17,389 bases of DNA from an uncultured Nocardiaceae bacterium (GTDB taxonomy: Bacteria > Actinomycetota > Actinomycetes > Mycobacteriales > Mycobacteriaceae): contig CAKZIX010000216.1 of NCBI GenBank assembly GCA_936936565.1, positions 1 to 17,389 on the forward strand. Reading direction: 5' to 3'. A program made the translations under genes and the position numbers. The notes below the pieces were generated by a model. It saw only the letters and a list, made by a program, of their open reading frames with translations. It ran no database searches and was not told the DNA's origin. Shown here piece by piece: positions 1-7,246 of the stretch. The number at the start of each line of letters is the position of its first letter. Position 1 is the first letter of the stretch.

Positions 1-2
1 AG

Positions 3-1439
<1,437 letters not shown>

Positions 1440-1460
1440 GTCCGCGCGCTCGATTCACCG

Positions 1461-1501
1461 AAGGCCGGCGCACCCGTAGCGGGTGCGCCGGTCTTTTGTT
1501 T
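1461..1501 (+). terminator. Rho-independent terminator of groEL2
   Basis: A perfect 12-bp GC-rich stem (1465-1476 with 1480-1491) encloses the loop TAG. Adding one G-U pair and three more pairs extends it to 16 bp (1461-1476/1480-1495). The descending arm runs into TCTTTTGTTT, an excellent U-tract for this GC-rich genome. It begins 22 bases after the groEL2 stop and separates groEL2 from the two small peptide genes. Confidence 0.93.
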
Positions 1502-1590
1502 GCCTGGAGTTCGCCAAGGCTTCGCCCGGCGGTGACGGATGCCACGTTTTGCGCCCGGATGTGATTCGGCCCCAACTATTTTCGTGCGTC

Positions 1591-1620
1591 TTCCAGACGG
1601 TGTCCGGGTCTCGTTACGCT
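1591..1620 (+). promoter_or_regulatory. Predicted promoter of first micro-gene
   Basis: TTCCAG (1591-1596), an 18-base spacer, then TACGCT (1615-1620), which matches the mycobacterial TANNNT -10 pattern. Exactly 54 bases lie between the -10 and the ATG at 1675. The second micro-gene has the same arrangement (TTCCAT-N18-TAGGCT, 54 bases to ATG), and this repetition is the main reason to believe either one. The -35 match to TTGACA is poor, so the promoter remains a prediction. Confidence 0.5.
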
Positions 1621-1674
1621 CCGTTCGCGCCGGCGGCGATCGTCGGGGTGACCACGAACTCGAAGGGAAATGTC

Positions 1675-1758
1675 ATGGGAAGCGCGGAAATCGTCGGCCT
1701 GCTCACCGTCATCGGCCTGCTCGCCAAGCTCTTCGAAGGCTCGGGCTCGGCGGCCTGA
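1675..1758 (+). CDS. 27-residue hydrophobic peptide, candidate PorA/PorH-like mycomembrane micro-protein (1 of 2)
   Basis: An ATG follows a good ribosome site (AAGGGA at 1663-1668), and TGA is at 1756-1758. The 26 codons after ATG have G or C in third position 23 times, as real genes here do. The peptide starts MGSAEIV and ends EGSGSAA, with an uninterrupted apolar helix (about residues 6-20) between. There is no signal peptide. On a helical wheel the less hydrophobic residues G8, T11, G14, K18 and E21 form one narrow stripe. Net charge is about -1. It aligns without gaps to the peptide at 1899-1976, with 10 of 25 positions identical. The position between groEL2 and ppk2 matches that of the corynebacterial channel peptides PorA/PorH, which are also tiny, helical, lack a signal peptide and are O-mycoloylated on serine. 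I see no direct sequence match to PorA or PorH, so the function is inferred. A small membrane-active or toxin peptide is the main alternative. Confidence 0.72.
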   Translation: MGSAEIVGLLTVIGLLAKLFEGSGSAA

Positions 1759-1788
1759 CACCCGCTCGCCGGCCGACACGCGAAAAGT

Positions 1789-1844
1789 TATCGCTTCAGA
1801 TTTGCCGATAGCTGTTCCATATTGCCGTGTCAACGGGTTAGGCT
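1789..1844 (+). promoter_or_regulatory. Predicted promoter and upstream inverted repeat of second micro-gene
   Basis: TTCCAT (1815-1820), an 18-base spacer, then TAGGCT (1839-1844), with 54 bases to the ATG at 1899. Spacer length and leader length are the same as for the first micro-gene, and both -10 regions read GTTA[C/G]GCT. Just upstream of the -35 is an inverted repeat, TATCG (1789-1793) and CGATA (1806-1810). That could be an activator site peculiar to this second copy. The stretch 1759-1898 holds no other gene. Confidence 0.5.
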
Positions 1845-1898
1845 TCCGGCGCGCCTCACAAAGAGACGTGCACCACACGAAAGAAAGTTGGAAGTCAC

Positions 1899-1976
1899 AT
1901 GGGTAGCTCGGACCTCGCCAACCTGCTGGAACTGCTGCAGCTCCTCAACGAACTCAGCAGCGGCTCGTCGGAGTAA
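1899..1976 (+). CDS. 25-residue acidic amphipathic peptide, candidate PorA/PorH-like mycomembrane micro-protein (2 of 2)
   Basis: ATG at 1899, TAA at 1974-1976. A modest purine-rich ribosome site (GGAAG, 1890-1894) lies four bases upstream of the start. Of 24 codons after ATG, 21 end in G or C. The peptide begins MGSSDLANLL, continues as a leucine-rich helix and ends LSSGSSE. N8, E11, Q14, E18 and S21 make a polar stripe at the same positions as in the first peptide, but acidic (net about -4). Residue 18 is Glu here and Lys in the partner, so the two helices could pair by charge. Five of the last six residues are Ser, Gly or Glu; such serines would be plausible O-acylation sites, as PorH of C. 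glutamicum is modified close to its C-terminus. No signal peptide or cysteine is present. Coding status is well supported by codon use, the paralogue and the flanking signals. Channel function is inference from gene position and helix character. Confidence 0.7.
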   Translation: MGSSDLANLLELLQLLNELSSGSSE

Positions 1977-1994
1977 CGAGTTCGGTCGGGATAT

Positions 1995-2036
1995 CTCGGG
2001 GCTCGGCGCTGACAGCGCCGGGCCCCGAGGTCTGTC
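1995..2036 (+). terminator. Hairpin terminator after the micro-genes
   Basis: A 16-bp stem (1995-2010 with 2014-2029, one G-U pair) has a three-base GAC loop and starts 18 bases after the second peptide's stop. The tail GTCTGTC is only weakly U-rich, which is common in mycobacteria. It isolates the micro-genes from the TetR gene downstream. Confidence 0.75.
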
Positions 2037-2090
2037 CGGAGTCGGTTAGCTGGACAAACGACCAGCCTAGTCTTAGAGTCGAAAACTTAA

Positions 2091-2154
2091 GGTCACGATT
2101 GGGCGTCCCGTCGCGGGATGTGACCCACGTTATGTATTGTCAGCGCGATGTCAC
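2091..2154 (+). promoter_or_regulatory. Nested inverted repeats and leaderless promoter of the first tetR gene
   Basis: GGTCAC (2091-2096) and GTGACC (2120-2125) form an outer inverted repeat, and TCCCG (2106-2110)/CGGGA (2114-2118) a perfect inner one. A further GTCAC half-site lies at 2150-2154 over the start codon. The three GTCAC-type half-sites are spaced 28 and 30 bases apart, roughly three helical turns. A -10 match TATTGT (2135-2140) is seven bases from the ATG at 2148, and no ribosome site is visible, so a leaderless mRNA is likely. The layout suits autorepression by the TetR protein encoded next. Binding is inferred. Confidence 0.5.
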
Positions 2155-2777
2155 GTAGTTCGGGCGGCCGCACGTACGCGGGCCAGGCGATCGAGGACCG
2201 GCAGAAGGAGCGGCGTTCCCGCTTCCTCGAGTCGGGCCTTACTGTGTTCGCGCGCGACGGCTATGCCAACAGCTCGGTGGGCACCATCTGCCGCGAAGCC
2301 GGACTGTCGTCACGCCAGTTCTACGAAGAATTCAACGGTCGTGAGGCGCTGCTCATCGAGTTGGTCGATGTGATCAACACCGAGGCGCGCGAGGCCGTGC
2401 TCGCCGCTGCCGCCGCCAACGCCGAAGGCGGCATCCGCCGGGTCGTCGAAGAGGGGCTGCGCGGCTACATCAAGAGCATCGGCACCGACGCGCGCCGCGC
2501 CCGGGTCGCGCTCGTCGAGGCTGTGGGCGCCAGCCCACGGGTGGAAGAACACCGCGCGCTCGAGCGCGCGCGCTGGACCGATCAGATGGCAGTGCTCGCC
2601 GAAGCGGCCGCGACCGCCGGTGAGATCCCCGGCGGGGATTTCGAACTGCGCATCATTGCGATCATCGGCGCGGTCAACTACGCCGTGTACGAATGGGCCA
2701 TCGCAGAGGCCCGGCCCGATCTGGACCATGTCACGAGCGTGCTGACCCGGGTCCTGATCGGTGCCGCACTTGCCTGA
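2148..2777 (+). CDS. TetR/AcrR-family transcriptional regulator
   Basis: A 209-residue one-component repressor of the TetR type, binding DNA as a dimer. After a basic N-terminal extension of about 15 residues comes the usual first helix with Phe-26 and Phe-34 and the sequence FARDGYANSSVGTICREAGL. The helix-turn-helix spans about residues 43-62 and ends in SSRQFYEEF, the family's recognition-helix pattern. The rest is an Ala-rich helical ligand and dimer domain with no motif that names a ligand. The ATG at 2148 fits a leaderless start. It is followed after 61 bases by ppk2, which has its own promoter. Possible targets are itself, ppk2 or the two micro-genes. The family is certain; the ligand and regulon are unknown. 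Confidence 0.9.
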   Translation: MSRSSGGRTYAGQAIEDRQKERRSRFLESGLTVFARDGYANSSVGTICREAGLSSRQFYEEFNGREALLIELVDVINTEAREAVLAAAAANAEGGIRRVVEEGLRGYIKSIGTDARRARVALVEAVGASPRVEEHRALERARWTDQMAVLAEAAATAGEIPGGDFELRIIAIIGAVNYAVYEWAIAEARPDLDHVTSVLTRVLIGAALA

Positions 2778-2825
2778 CACCGGGCGAATTAACGGCTCTT
2801 TTACCCTGAGGTTGCCCGCCGGGAT

Positions 2826-2831
2826 TAGATT
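2826..2831 (+). promoter_or_regulatory. Leaderless -10 element of ppk2
   Basis: TAGATT lies exactly seven bases before the GTG at 2839, and no Shine-Dalgarno sequence precedes that codon. This places the transcript start at or next to the GTG and is the reason for choosing 2839 rather than the in-frame GTG at 2761, which would overlap the TetR gene. No convincing -35 is visible. Confidence 0.6.
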
Positions 2832-2838
2832 CCGAGAC

Positions 2839-3774
2839 GTGACCGATGTGGCAGCTACCAACCTTCGCGACCTGAGCGAGATCGCCGACCTGAAGACGGC
2901 GGTCGATCTGGCCAACACTCGAGGATTCGTCGTCGACGACAACGAAGACGACGACGACCCGGTGCTGTTGACCGCGCTGGACGGGCGCGTCGTCGACACG
3001 TGGCGTGAGGACTACCCGTACAACGAGCGGCTGACCCGCCCGGAGTACGAGCTGCAGAAGCGTCTGCTGCAGATCGAGTTGCTCAAGCTGCAGAAGTGGA
3101 CCAAGGCCAACGGCGGCCGCATCGTCATCGTGTTCGAGGGCCGCGACGCCGCCGGCAAGGGTGGCACCATCAAGCGCTTCATGGAGCATCTCAACCCGCG
3201 CGGTGCGCGTGTGGTGGCACTCGAGAAGCCGTCCACGCGCGAGCAGACGCAGTGGTACTTCCAGCGCTACGTCGAGCACCTGCCCGCTGCCGGCGAGATC
3301 GTCATGTTCGACCGGTCCTGGTACAACCGCGCCGGTGTCGAACGGGTGATGGGCTTTTGCACCCCCGAGCAGCACGAGCGGTTCCTGCACCAGGTGCCGC
3401 ACTTCGAGGAGATGCTCGTCGACGACGGCATCTCGCTGGTCAAGTTCTGGTTCTCGGTGTCCCCGCTCGAGCAGCGCACCCGCTTCGCGATCCGGCAGGT
3501 GGATCCGGTGCGGCAGTGGAAGCTGTCGCCGATGGACCTGGCCTCCCTGGACAAATGGGAGGACTACACCGCGGCCAAGGAAGAGAACTTCCGCGCCACC
3601 GACACCGATCACGCGCCGTGGACGGTCGTCAAGAGCAACGACAAGAAGCGCGCCCGCATCAACGCGATGCGTCACGTGCTCGGCCTGTTCGAATACGAGA
3701 ACAAGGACCACGAGATCGTCGGCACCGCCGACCCGCTGATCGTGGGCCGCGCCAAGGACGTCATCGGAGACTAG
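2839..3774 (+). CDS. ppk2: Polyphosphate kinase 2 (PPK2 family)
   Basis: A cytosolic enzyme that transfers phosphate between inorganic polyphosphate and nucleoside di- or monophosphates. It has 311 residues from the GTG at 2839. The Walker A loop GRDAAGKGGT is at 101-110, the Walker B region MFDRSWYNR at 156-164 (Asp158), and the Arg/Lys-rich lid around 212-233 includes QVDPVRQWKLSP. The length and single kinase domain fit the one-domain PPK2 enzymes, most like class I (NDP-to-NTP direction). Substrate preference is not provable from sequence alone. An acidic stretch DDNEDDDD near residues 33-40 precedes the domain and may be flexible. The gene starts 61 bases after tetR and ends 22 bases before the alpha/beta hydrolase, each with its own -10 signal. 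Its placement just beyond groEL2 and two micro-genes mirrors the corynebacterial porA/porH locus. Confidence 0.93.
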   Translation: MTDVAATNLRDLSEIADLKTAVDLANTRGFVVDDNEDDDDPVLLTALDGRVVDTWREDYPYNERLTRPEYELQKRLLQIELLKLQKWTKANGGRIVIVFEGRDAAGKGGTIKRFMEHLNPRGARVVALEKPSTREQTQWYFQRYVEHLPAAGEIVMFDRSWYNRAGVERVMGFCTPEQHERFLHQVPHFEEMLVDDGISLVKFWFSVSPLEQRTRFAIRQVDPVRQWKLSPMDLASLDKWEDYTAAKEENFRATDTDHAPWTVVKSNDKKRARINAMRHVLGLFEYENKDHEIVGTADPLIVGRAKDVIGD

Positions 3775-3782
3775 GCCCGCAG

Positions 3783-3788
3783 TACTCT
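3783..3788 (+). promoter_or_regulatory. Leaderless -10 element of the alpha/beta hydrolase gene
   Basis: TACTCT lies eight bases before the GTG at 3797, and no ribosome site is present. It overlaps the short gap after ppk2, so the hydrolase can be transcribed alone as well as by read-through from ppk2. Confidence 0.45.
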
Positions 3789-3796
3789 CGGCAGTC

Positions 3797-4654
3797 GTGG
3801 ATACCGTTCCGATCCAGCTGCCCGACGGTTCGACCGCGCCGGTTCGGCTGTTCCCGGCCGATCCGGCGCACCGGCACCCGTCCACCCCGGACACGCCGCG
3901 TCCGGTGCTCGTGATCATCCCCGGCATGGGCGTGCCCGGTGGCTACTACGAACTCGTCGCGGCCAAGCTCGCGCGCCGCGGATTCGACGCCGCCATCGGC
4001 GAATTGCGCGGTCAGGGCGACAGCCGTCCGCGCCCGGACGCGTCGAGCCGCTACGGCTATCACGAGCTGGTGTCCGTCGACTTCCCGGCGATGTTCGAGG
4101 TGGTGCGCGACCGGTTTCCGGAATCCACTCCGTACCTGCTCGGGCACAGCCTGGGCGGCCAACTGGGCGTGCTGTATGCCGCCCGGATCCGCGGCCGGCT
4201 CGGCGGTCTGATCCTGATCGCAAGCGGCACACCGTATTACCGCGGTTACCCGGGGGCGCGCGGGCCGGGTCTGTTCGTCGGCTCCGCGGCCCTGTCGCTG
4301 ACCACCAATCTCGCCGGCTTCTGGCCGGGCGACCGAATCACCGTGGGCGGCTTCGGAAGACAGTCCAAGGTGTTGATCGGCGACTGGGCCCGGCTGGCCC
4401 GCACCGGCCGGTTCGAGCCGGTCGGCGCCGACATCGACTACGAGGAGCGGATCGCGCGGCTGAAACTGCCGGTGCTCGCCATGACCATCGACGGCGACGA
4501 CCTCGCGCCCCGGGCGGCCGTCGAGCACCTGGTGGCAAAGCTGCCCAACGCCGAGGTCACCCTCGAAACGCTGGCGGAACCACCGGGCCACAACGGCTGG
4601 ATTCGCAACCCGGTCTCGACGGTCGACCGCATCGAGGCCTGGCTGCGCCGTTAG
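3797..4654 (+). CDS. Alpha/beta hydrolase (serine esterase/lipase-like)
   Basis: A 285-residue alpha/beta-hydrolase-fold protein. The strand and oxyanion region VLVIIPGMGVPGG is at 37-49 and the nucleophile elbow GHSLGG at 116-121 gives Ser118. A probable acid lies in TIDGDD near 230, and the catalytic His is His265 in PPGHNGW. The spacing is right for an intact Ser-Asp-His triad. There is no signal peptide or membrane segment, so it should be cytosolic. A lid-like insertion rich in Gly and aromatic residues lies around 148-200. The substrate cannot be told from the sequence; esters or lipids are typical. The GTG start is supported by a leaderless -10 element. Its stop codon overlaps by four bases the stop of the convergent peptidase gene. 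Confidence 0.88.
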   Translation: MDTVPIQLPDGSTAPVRLFPADPAHRHPSTPDTPRPVLVIIPGMGVPGGYYELVAAKLARRGFDAAIGELRGQGDSRPRPDASSRYGYHELVSVDFPAMFEVVRDRFPESTPYLLGHSLGGQLGVLYAARIRGRLGGLILIASGTPYYRGYPGARGPGLFVGSAALSLTTNLAGFWPGDRITVGGFGRQSKVLIGDWARLARTGRFEPVGADIDYEERIARLKLPVLAMTIDGDDLAPRAAVEHLVAKLPNAEVTLETLAEPPGHNGWIRNPVSTVDRIEAWLRR

Positions 4655-6663
4655 TCCCGCAGGCCGAGTTTGCGCGCGAAGAACTCGAAGCTGAGCGCGC
4701 TCACGAACGCCTGCTGGGCGTTGTCGGCGGCGCCGCCGTGGCCGCCTTCGATGTTCTCGTAGTACCAGACCTCGTGGCCGGATTCCTCGAGCCGGGCGCA
4801 CATTTTGCGCGCGTGGCCGGGGTGCACGCGGTCGTCGCGGGTGGACGTGGTGAGCAGGATCGGCGGGTACGGCCGCTCGGCGCTGACATTCTGGTAGGGC
4901 GAATACTCTTGCAGGAAGGCCCATTCCGCGGGGTCGTCGGGGTTGCCGTACTCGGCCACCCAGGAGGCGCCGGCCAGCAGCAGGTGGTAGCGGCGCATGT
5001 CCAGCAGCGGCACCCGGCAGACGATCGCGCCGAACAGCTCCGGGTAGCGGGTGAGCATCACGCCGGTGAGCAGGCCGCCGTTGGAGCCGCCGAGGCAGCC
5101 GAGTTGTGCGGGCGTGGTGATCCCGCGGCGCACGAGATCCGTTGCCACGGCGGCGAAATCCTCGAACGCCAGGTGCCGTCCGGCGCGTTGGGCCTGGGTG
5201 TGCCACTGCGGCCCGTATTCGCCGCCGCCGCGAATGTTGGCGCTCACCCACACGCCGCCCGCGGCCAGCCACCCCATTCCGATTCCGCCGCTGTAGCCGG
5301 GCAGCTCCGAGTTCTCGAAACCGCCGTAGCCGTAGAGGATCGTCGGCCCGGTGAGCCCTTTGCGGCGCACGACGAAGTACGGCACCTGGGTGCCGTCCAG
5401 CGACGTCGCGAAGAACTGTTCGGTGCCCATGTCGGTGGCGTCGTAGAACTCCGGTGCCTGCTTGATGGGTACCGCGCCGGAATCGATGTCGCCGCTCAAC
5501 ACCGTTGCGGGCATGGTGAATCCGCTGACGTTGAGCATGTACGCGTCGCCGCTGTCGAGCGGATCCAGGTTGAACAGCTGGGCGGTGGCCATCGGCGGCA
5601 CGTCGGCCAGCGGCCGGCGTGTCCAGCCGTCCGCGCCGGGCGTGAGCACCTCCAGGTGCGCTTGCACGTCGACGAGTGTCTGGAGCACCAGATGGTGTTC
5701 GGTCCAGCCGTACCCGACCAGCGACGAATGCGCGTCTGGGGCGAACAGCACCTCGAAATCACGTGCACCGCTGCGGAATTCGTCGAACGGGATGGCGAGC
5801 AGTGCCCCGGCCGGGTAGGTCGTCGCCAGCTCCCACGGCGTTTTGAGTCGCACCAGCAGCCAGTTCTTGTACCAGGAGCTGTCGGAGTCGGTGGGTACGT
5901 CGAGGTGTTCGAGGGTGCCGTCGTCGTGGCGCAGCCACTCCGTGCTGTTGAAGAAGTCGGTCGAGCGGTAGACGTAGTGGCGCTCGAAACCGGGAGTCCG
6001 GTCGTAGCCGGCGCCGGCCGATACGTCGGTGGGTTCGCCCTCGAACACCGTCTCGGCGGCGTCGAGGGCGGTGCCGCGCCGCCACCGCTTTGCAATGCGT
6101 GGGTACCCCGACTCGGTGAGCGAACCGGGGCCGAAGTCGGTGCCCACATAGATGTGGTCGGTATCGATCCAGGACACCTGTGACTTCGCCTCGGCGAGCC
6201 CGAACCCGTCGGCGACGAAAGTCTTTGTATCCAAGTCGAACTCGCGCACGACGGTCGCGTCCGCGCCGCCACGGGAGAGGTTCACCAGAGCCCGCTGCTG
6301 GCTCGGGCGCAGCACGGCAGCACCGGCCCACACCCAGTTCTCGTCCTCGGCCGCGGCGAGCGCGTCGAGGTCGATCAACAGGTCCCATTCGGGGCTGTCG
6401 GTGCGGTAGGAATCCAGGGTCGTGCGCCGCCACAGCCCCTTGGGGTGTGCAGCATCACGCCAGAAGTTGTAGAGCCATTCCGCGCGGCGGGTGACGTAGG
6501 GAATTTTGGTGTCCGTATCCAGCATCGCGCGAATCCCGGTCTGCAGGTCGGCGAACTGCGCCGAGGCCGCGAACTGCGCCCGGACCTGCTCGTTGCGCTC
6601 GCGCGCCCAGTCCAGAGCGGCATCGGATTCGACCTCTTCGAGCCACAGGTAGGGATCCTCCAT
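4651..6663 (-). CDS. Prolyl oligopeptidase family protein (peptidase S9)
   Basis: A 670-residue serine peptidase that would cleave short peptides, typically after proline. The N-terminus EDPYLWLEEV is characteristic of the family, followed by a beta-propeller region to about residue 420. The C-terminal alpha/beta hydrolase domain begins with YGGFE and has the nucleophile in GGSNGG (Ser527), the acid in DDRVHPGH (Asp610) and the histidine in EGGHGG (His642), so the triad is complete. No signal peptide is present, so it is probably cytosolic. The length is close to that of bacterial family members. It converges with the hydrolase upstream of 4654 and diverges from the small exported protein gene. 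The start ATG has a TAGAAAT element close upstream on the minus strand (6675-6669), suggesting a leaderless mRNA. M. tuberculosis also carries an S9 peptidase a few genes before its lpdC. Confidence 0.93.
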   Translation of the reverse strand: MEDPYLWLEEVESDAALDWARERNEQVRAQFAASAQFADLQTGIRAMLDTDTKIPYVTRRAEWLYNFWRDAAHPKGLWRRTTLDSYRTDSPEWDLLIDLDALAAAEDENWVWAGAAVLRPSQQRALVNLSRGGADATVVREFDLDTKTFVADGFGLAEAKSQVSWIDTDHIYVGTDFGPGSLTESGYPRIAKRWRRGTALDAAETVFEGEPTDVSAGAGYDRTPGFERHYVYRSTDFFNSTEWLRHDDGTLEHLDVPTDSDSSWYKNWLLVRLKTPWELATTYPAGALLAIPFDEFRSGARDFEVLFAPDAHSSLVGYGWTEHHLVLQTLVDVQAHLEVLTPGADGWTRRPLADVPPMATAQLFNLDPLDSGDAYMLNVSGFTMPATVLSGDIDSGAVPIKQAPEFYDATDMGTEQFFATSLDGTQVPYFVVRRKGLTGPTILYGYGGFENSELPGYSGGIGMGWLAAGGVWVSANIRGGGEYGPQWHTQAQRAGRHLAFEDFAAVATDLVRRGITTPAQLGCLGGSNGGLLTGVMLTRYPELFGAIVCRVPLLDMRRYHLLLAGASWVAEYGNPDDPAEWAFLQEYSPYQNVSAERPYPPILLTTSTRDDRVHPGHARKMCARLEESGHEVWYYENIEGGHGGAADNAQQAFVSALSFEFFARKLGLRD

Positions 6664-6668
6664 GCAGC

Positions 6669-6675
6669 ATTTCTA
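6669..6675 (-). promoter_or_regulatory. Possible leaderless -10 of the S9 peptidase gene
   Basis: TAGAAAT on the minus strand ends five bases from the ATG at 6663, and no ribosome site is visible. The fit to TANNNT requires reading TAGAAA or shifting by one base, so this is a weak call. Confidence 0.3.
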
Positions 6676-6766
6676 CCGGTTCGACGGGCACCTCGGTCAG
6701 CCGATCGACCCGGATACGGGCATCATGGACCTCGGAGTTGCAGTCCAGACGAGCGGGAACACAAGC

Positions 6767-7186
6767 ATGAAGAAGAGCGTCATCCGTATTGCGGCGATCG
6801 CTTCGGCGGCCTCGGCGCTGGCCTTGGCCGGCATGGGCGCGGCGAACGCCCAGGCCAACGGCGACATCGTCGGCGGCCGCGAGCGCGTCAAGGTCGCGGT
6901 CAACACCAACGAGACCGTGATGATGAGCTGCGACGCCTACATCGACGACGCCCTGCGCGGCACCGTGTTCGTACCCGCCGCCGGCGCCGGCAAGCTGGTC
7001 ATCGAAGATGTCGCCGCGGGCCCGCGCAAGGTGCGGGTGGTGTGCACCCGCGGCAGCGGCGGTACGTCGCTGTTCGACGAGCGGTTCGTCGAGGTGGCCC
7101 CGGCGGATCCGATTCTGGACGCGATCGACCCCATCTTCGGTGCGGTGGGCAGTTCGTTCCTGTCCACTGATCCCGCGCTGCGCTGA
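6767..7186 (+). CDS. Small exported protein with Sec signal peptide, function unknown
   Basis: A 139-residue protein starting MKKSVIRI. The Lys-Lys n-region, an Ala-rich hydrophobic core (residues 8-22) and the ANA site indicate Sec export with cleavage after Ala28, leaving a mature protein of about 111 residues. The mature part has two cysteines, in MMSCDAY and VRVVCTRG, probably a disulfide. It looks beta-rich (alternating hydrophobics in KVAVNTNETV, LVIEDV and KVRVVC), suggesting a small beta-sandwich. The C-terminal 30 residues are Pro/Asp-rich and possibly helical. A longer in-frame start at 6662 exists but would bury the signal peptide, so 6767 is preferred; GGGA at 6755-6758 is its weak ribosome site. 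It lies divergent to the peptidase and 60 bases before lpdA. I do not recognise the family. Confidence 0.8.
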   Translation: MKKSVIRIAAIASAASALALAGMGAANAQANGDIVGGRERVKVAVNTNETVMMSCDAYIDDALRGTVFVPAAGAGKLVIEDVAAGPRKVRVVCTRGSGGTSLFDERFVEVAPADPILDAIDPIFGAVGSSFLSTDPALR

Positions 7187-7210
7187 GTGCGCGCGATTCG
7201 GCGGTGAGCC

Positions 7211-7239
7211 AGCGCGGGGTTCGGCCCCCGCGCTAGGCT
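7211..7239 (+). promoter_or_regulatory. Hairpin overlapping the leaderless promoter of lpdA
   Basis: A perfect 9-bp inverted repeat, AGCGCGGGG (7211-7219) and CCCCGCGCT (7226-7234), has a six-base TTCGGC loop. Its last base is the first base of the -10 element TAGGCT (7234-7239), which lies seven bases before the lpdA GTG. As RNA it could end the upstream exported-protein transcript, though it lacks a U-tract. As DNA it occupies the -35/-10 spacer and could be an operator. Confidence 0.55.
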
Positions 7240-7246
7240 CGACGAC

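Noticed and set aside
1483..1758. A 91-codon frame that contains the first micro-gene in phase.
   Set aside because: It would start inside the groEL2 terminator. The part before 1675 lacks the GC-rich third-position bias, while a good ribosome site and promoter point to the ATG at 1675.
1675..1976. Reading the two micro-genes as a type I toxin-antitoxin (small hydrophobic toxins).
   Set aside because: No antisense promoter or convergent RNA is apparent, and the acidic second peptide is unlike known toxin peptides. It remains a secondary possibility.
2761..2838. The upstream in-frame GTG at 2761 as the ppk2 start.
   Set aside because: It would overlap the tetR gene and lacks a ribosome site; the leaderless signal fits the GTG at 2839.
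3761..5272. A 503-codon minus-strand frame across the hydrolase and peptidase genes.
   Set aside because: It is very rich in Arg/Pro/Gly and lacks domain motifs. It overlaps two genes with complete catalytic triads and is a high-GC shadow frame.
4738..6183. A 481-codon plus-strand frame opposite the S9 peptidase.
   Set aside because: Antisense shadow of the peptidase, with no motif, no ribosome site and a low-complexity Val/Ala/Gly composition.
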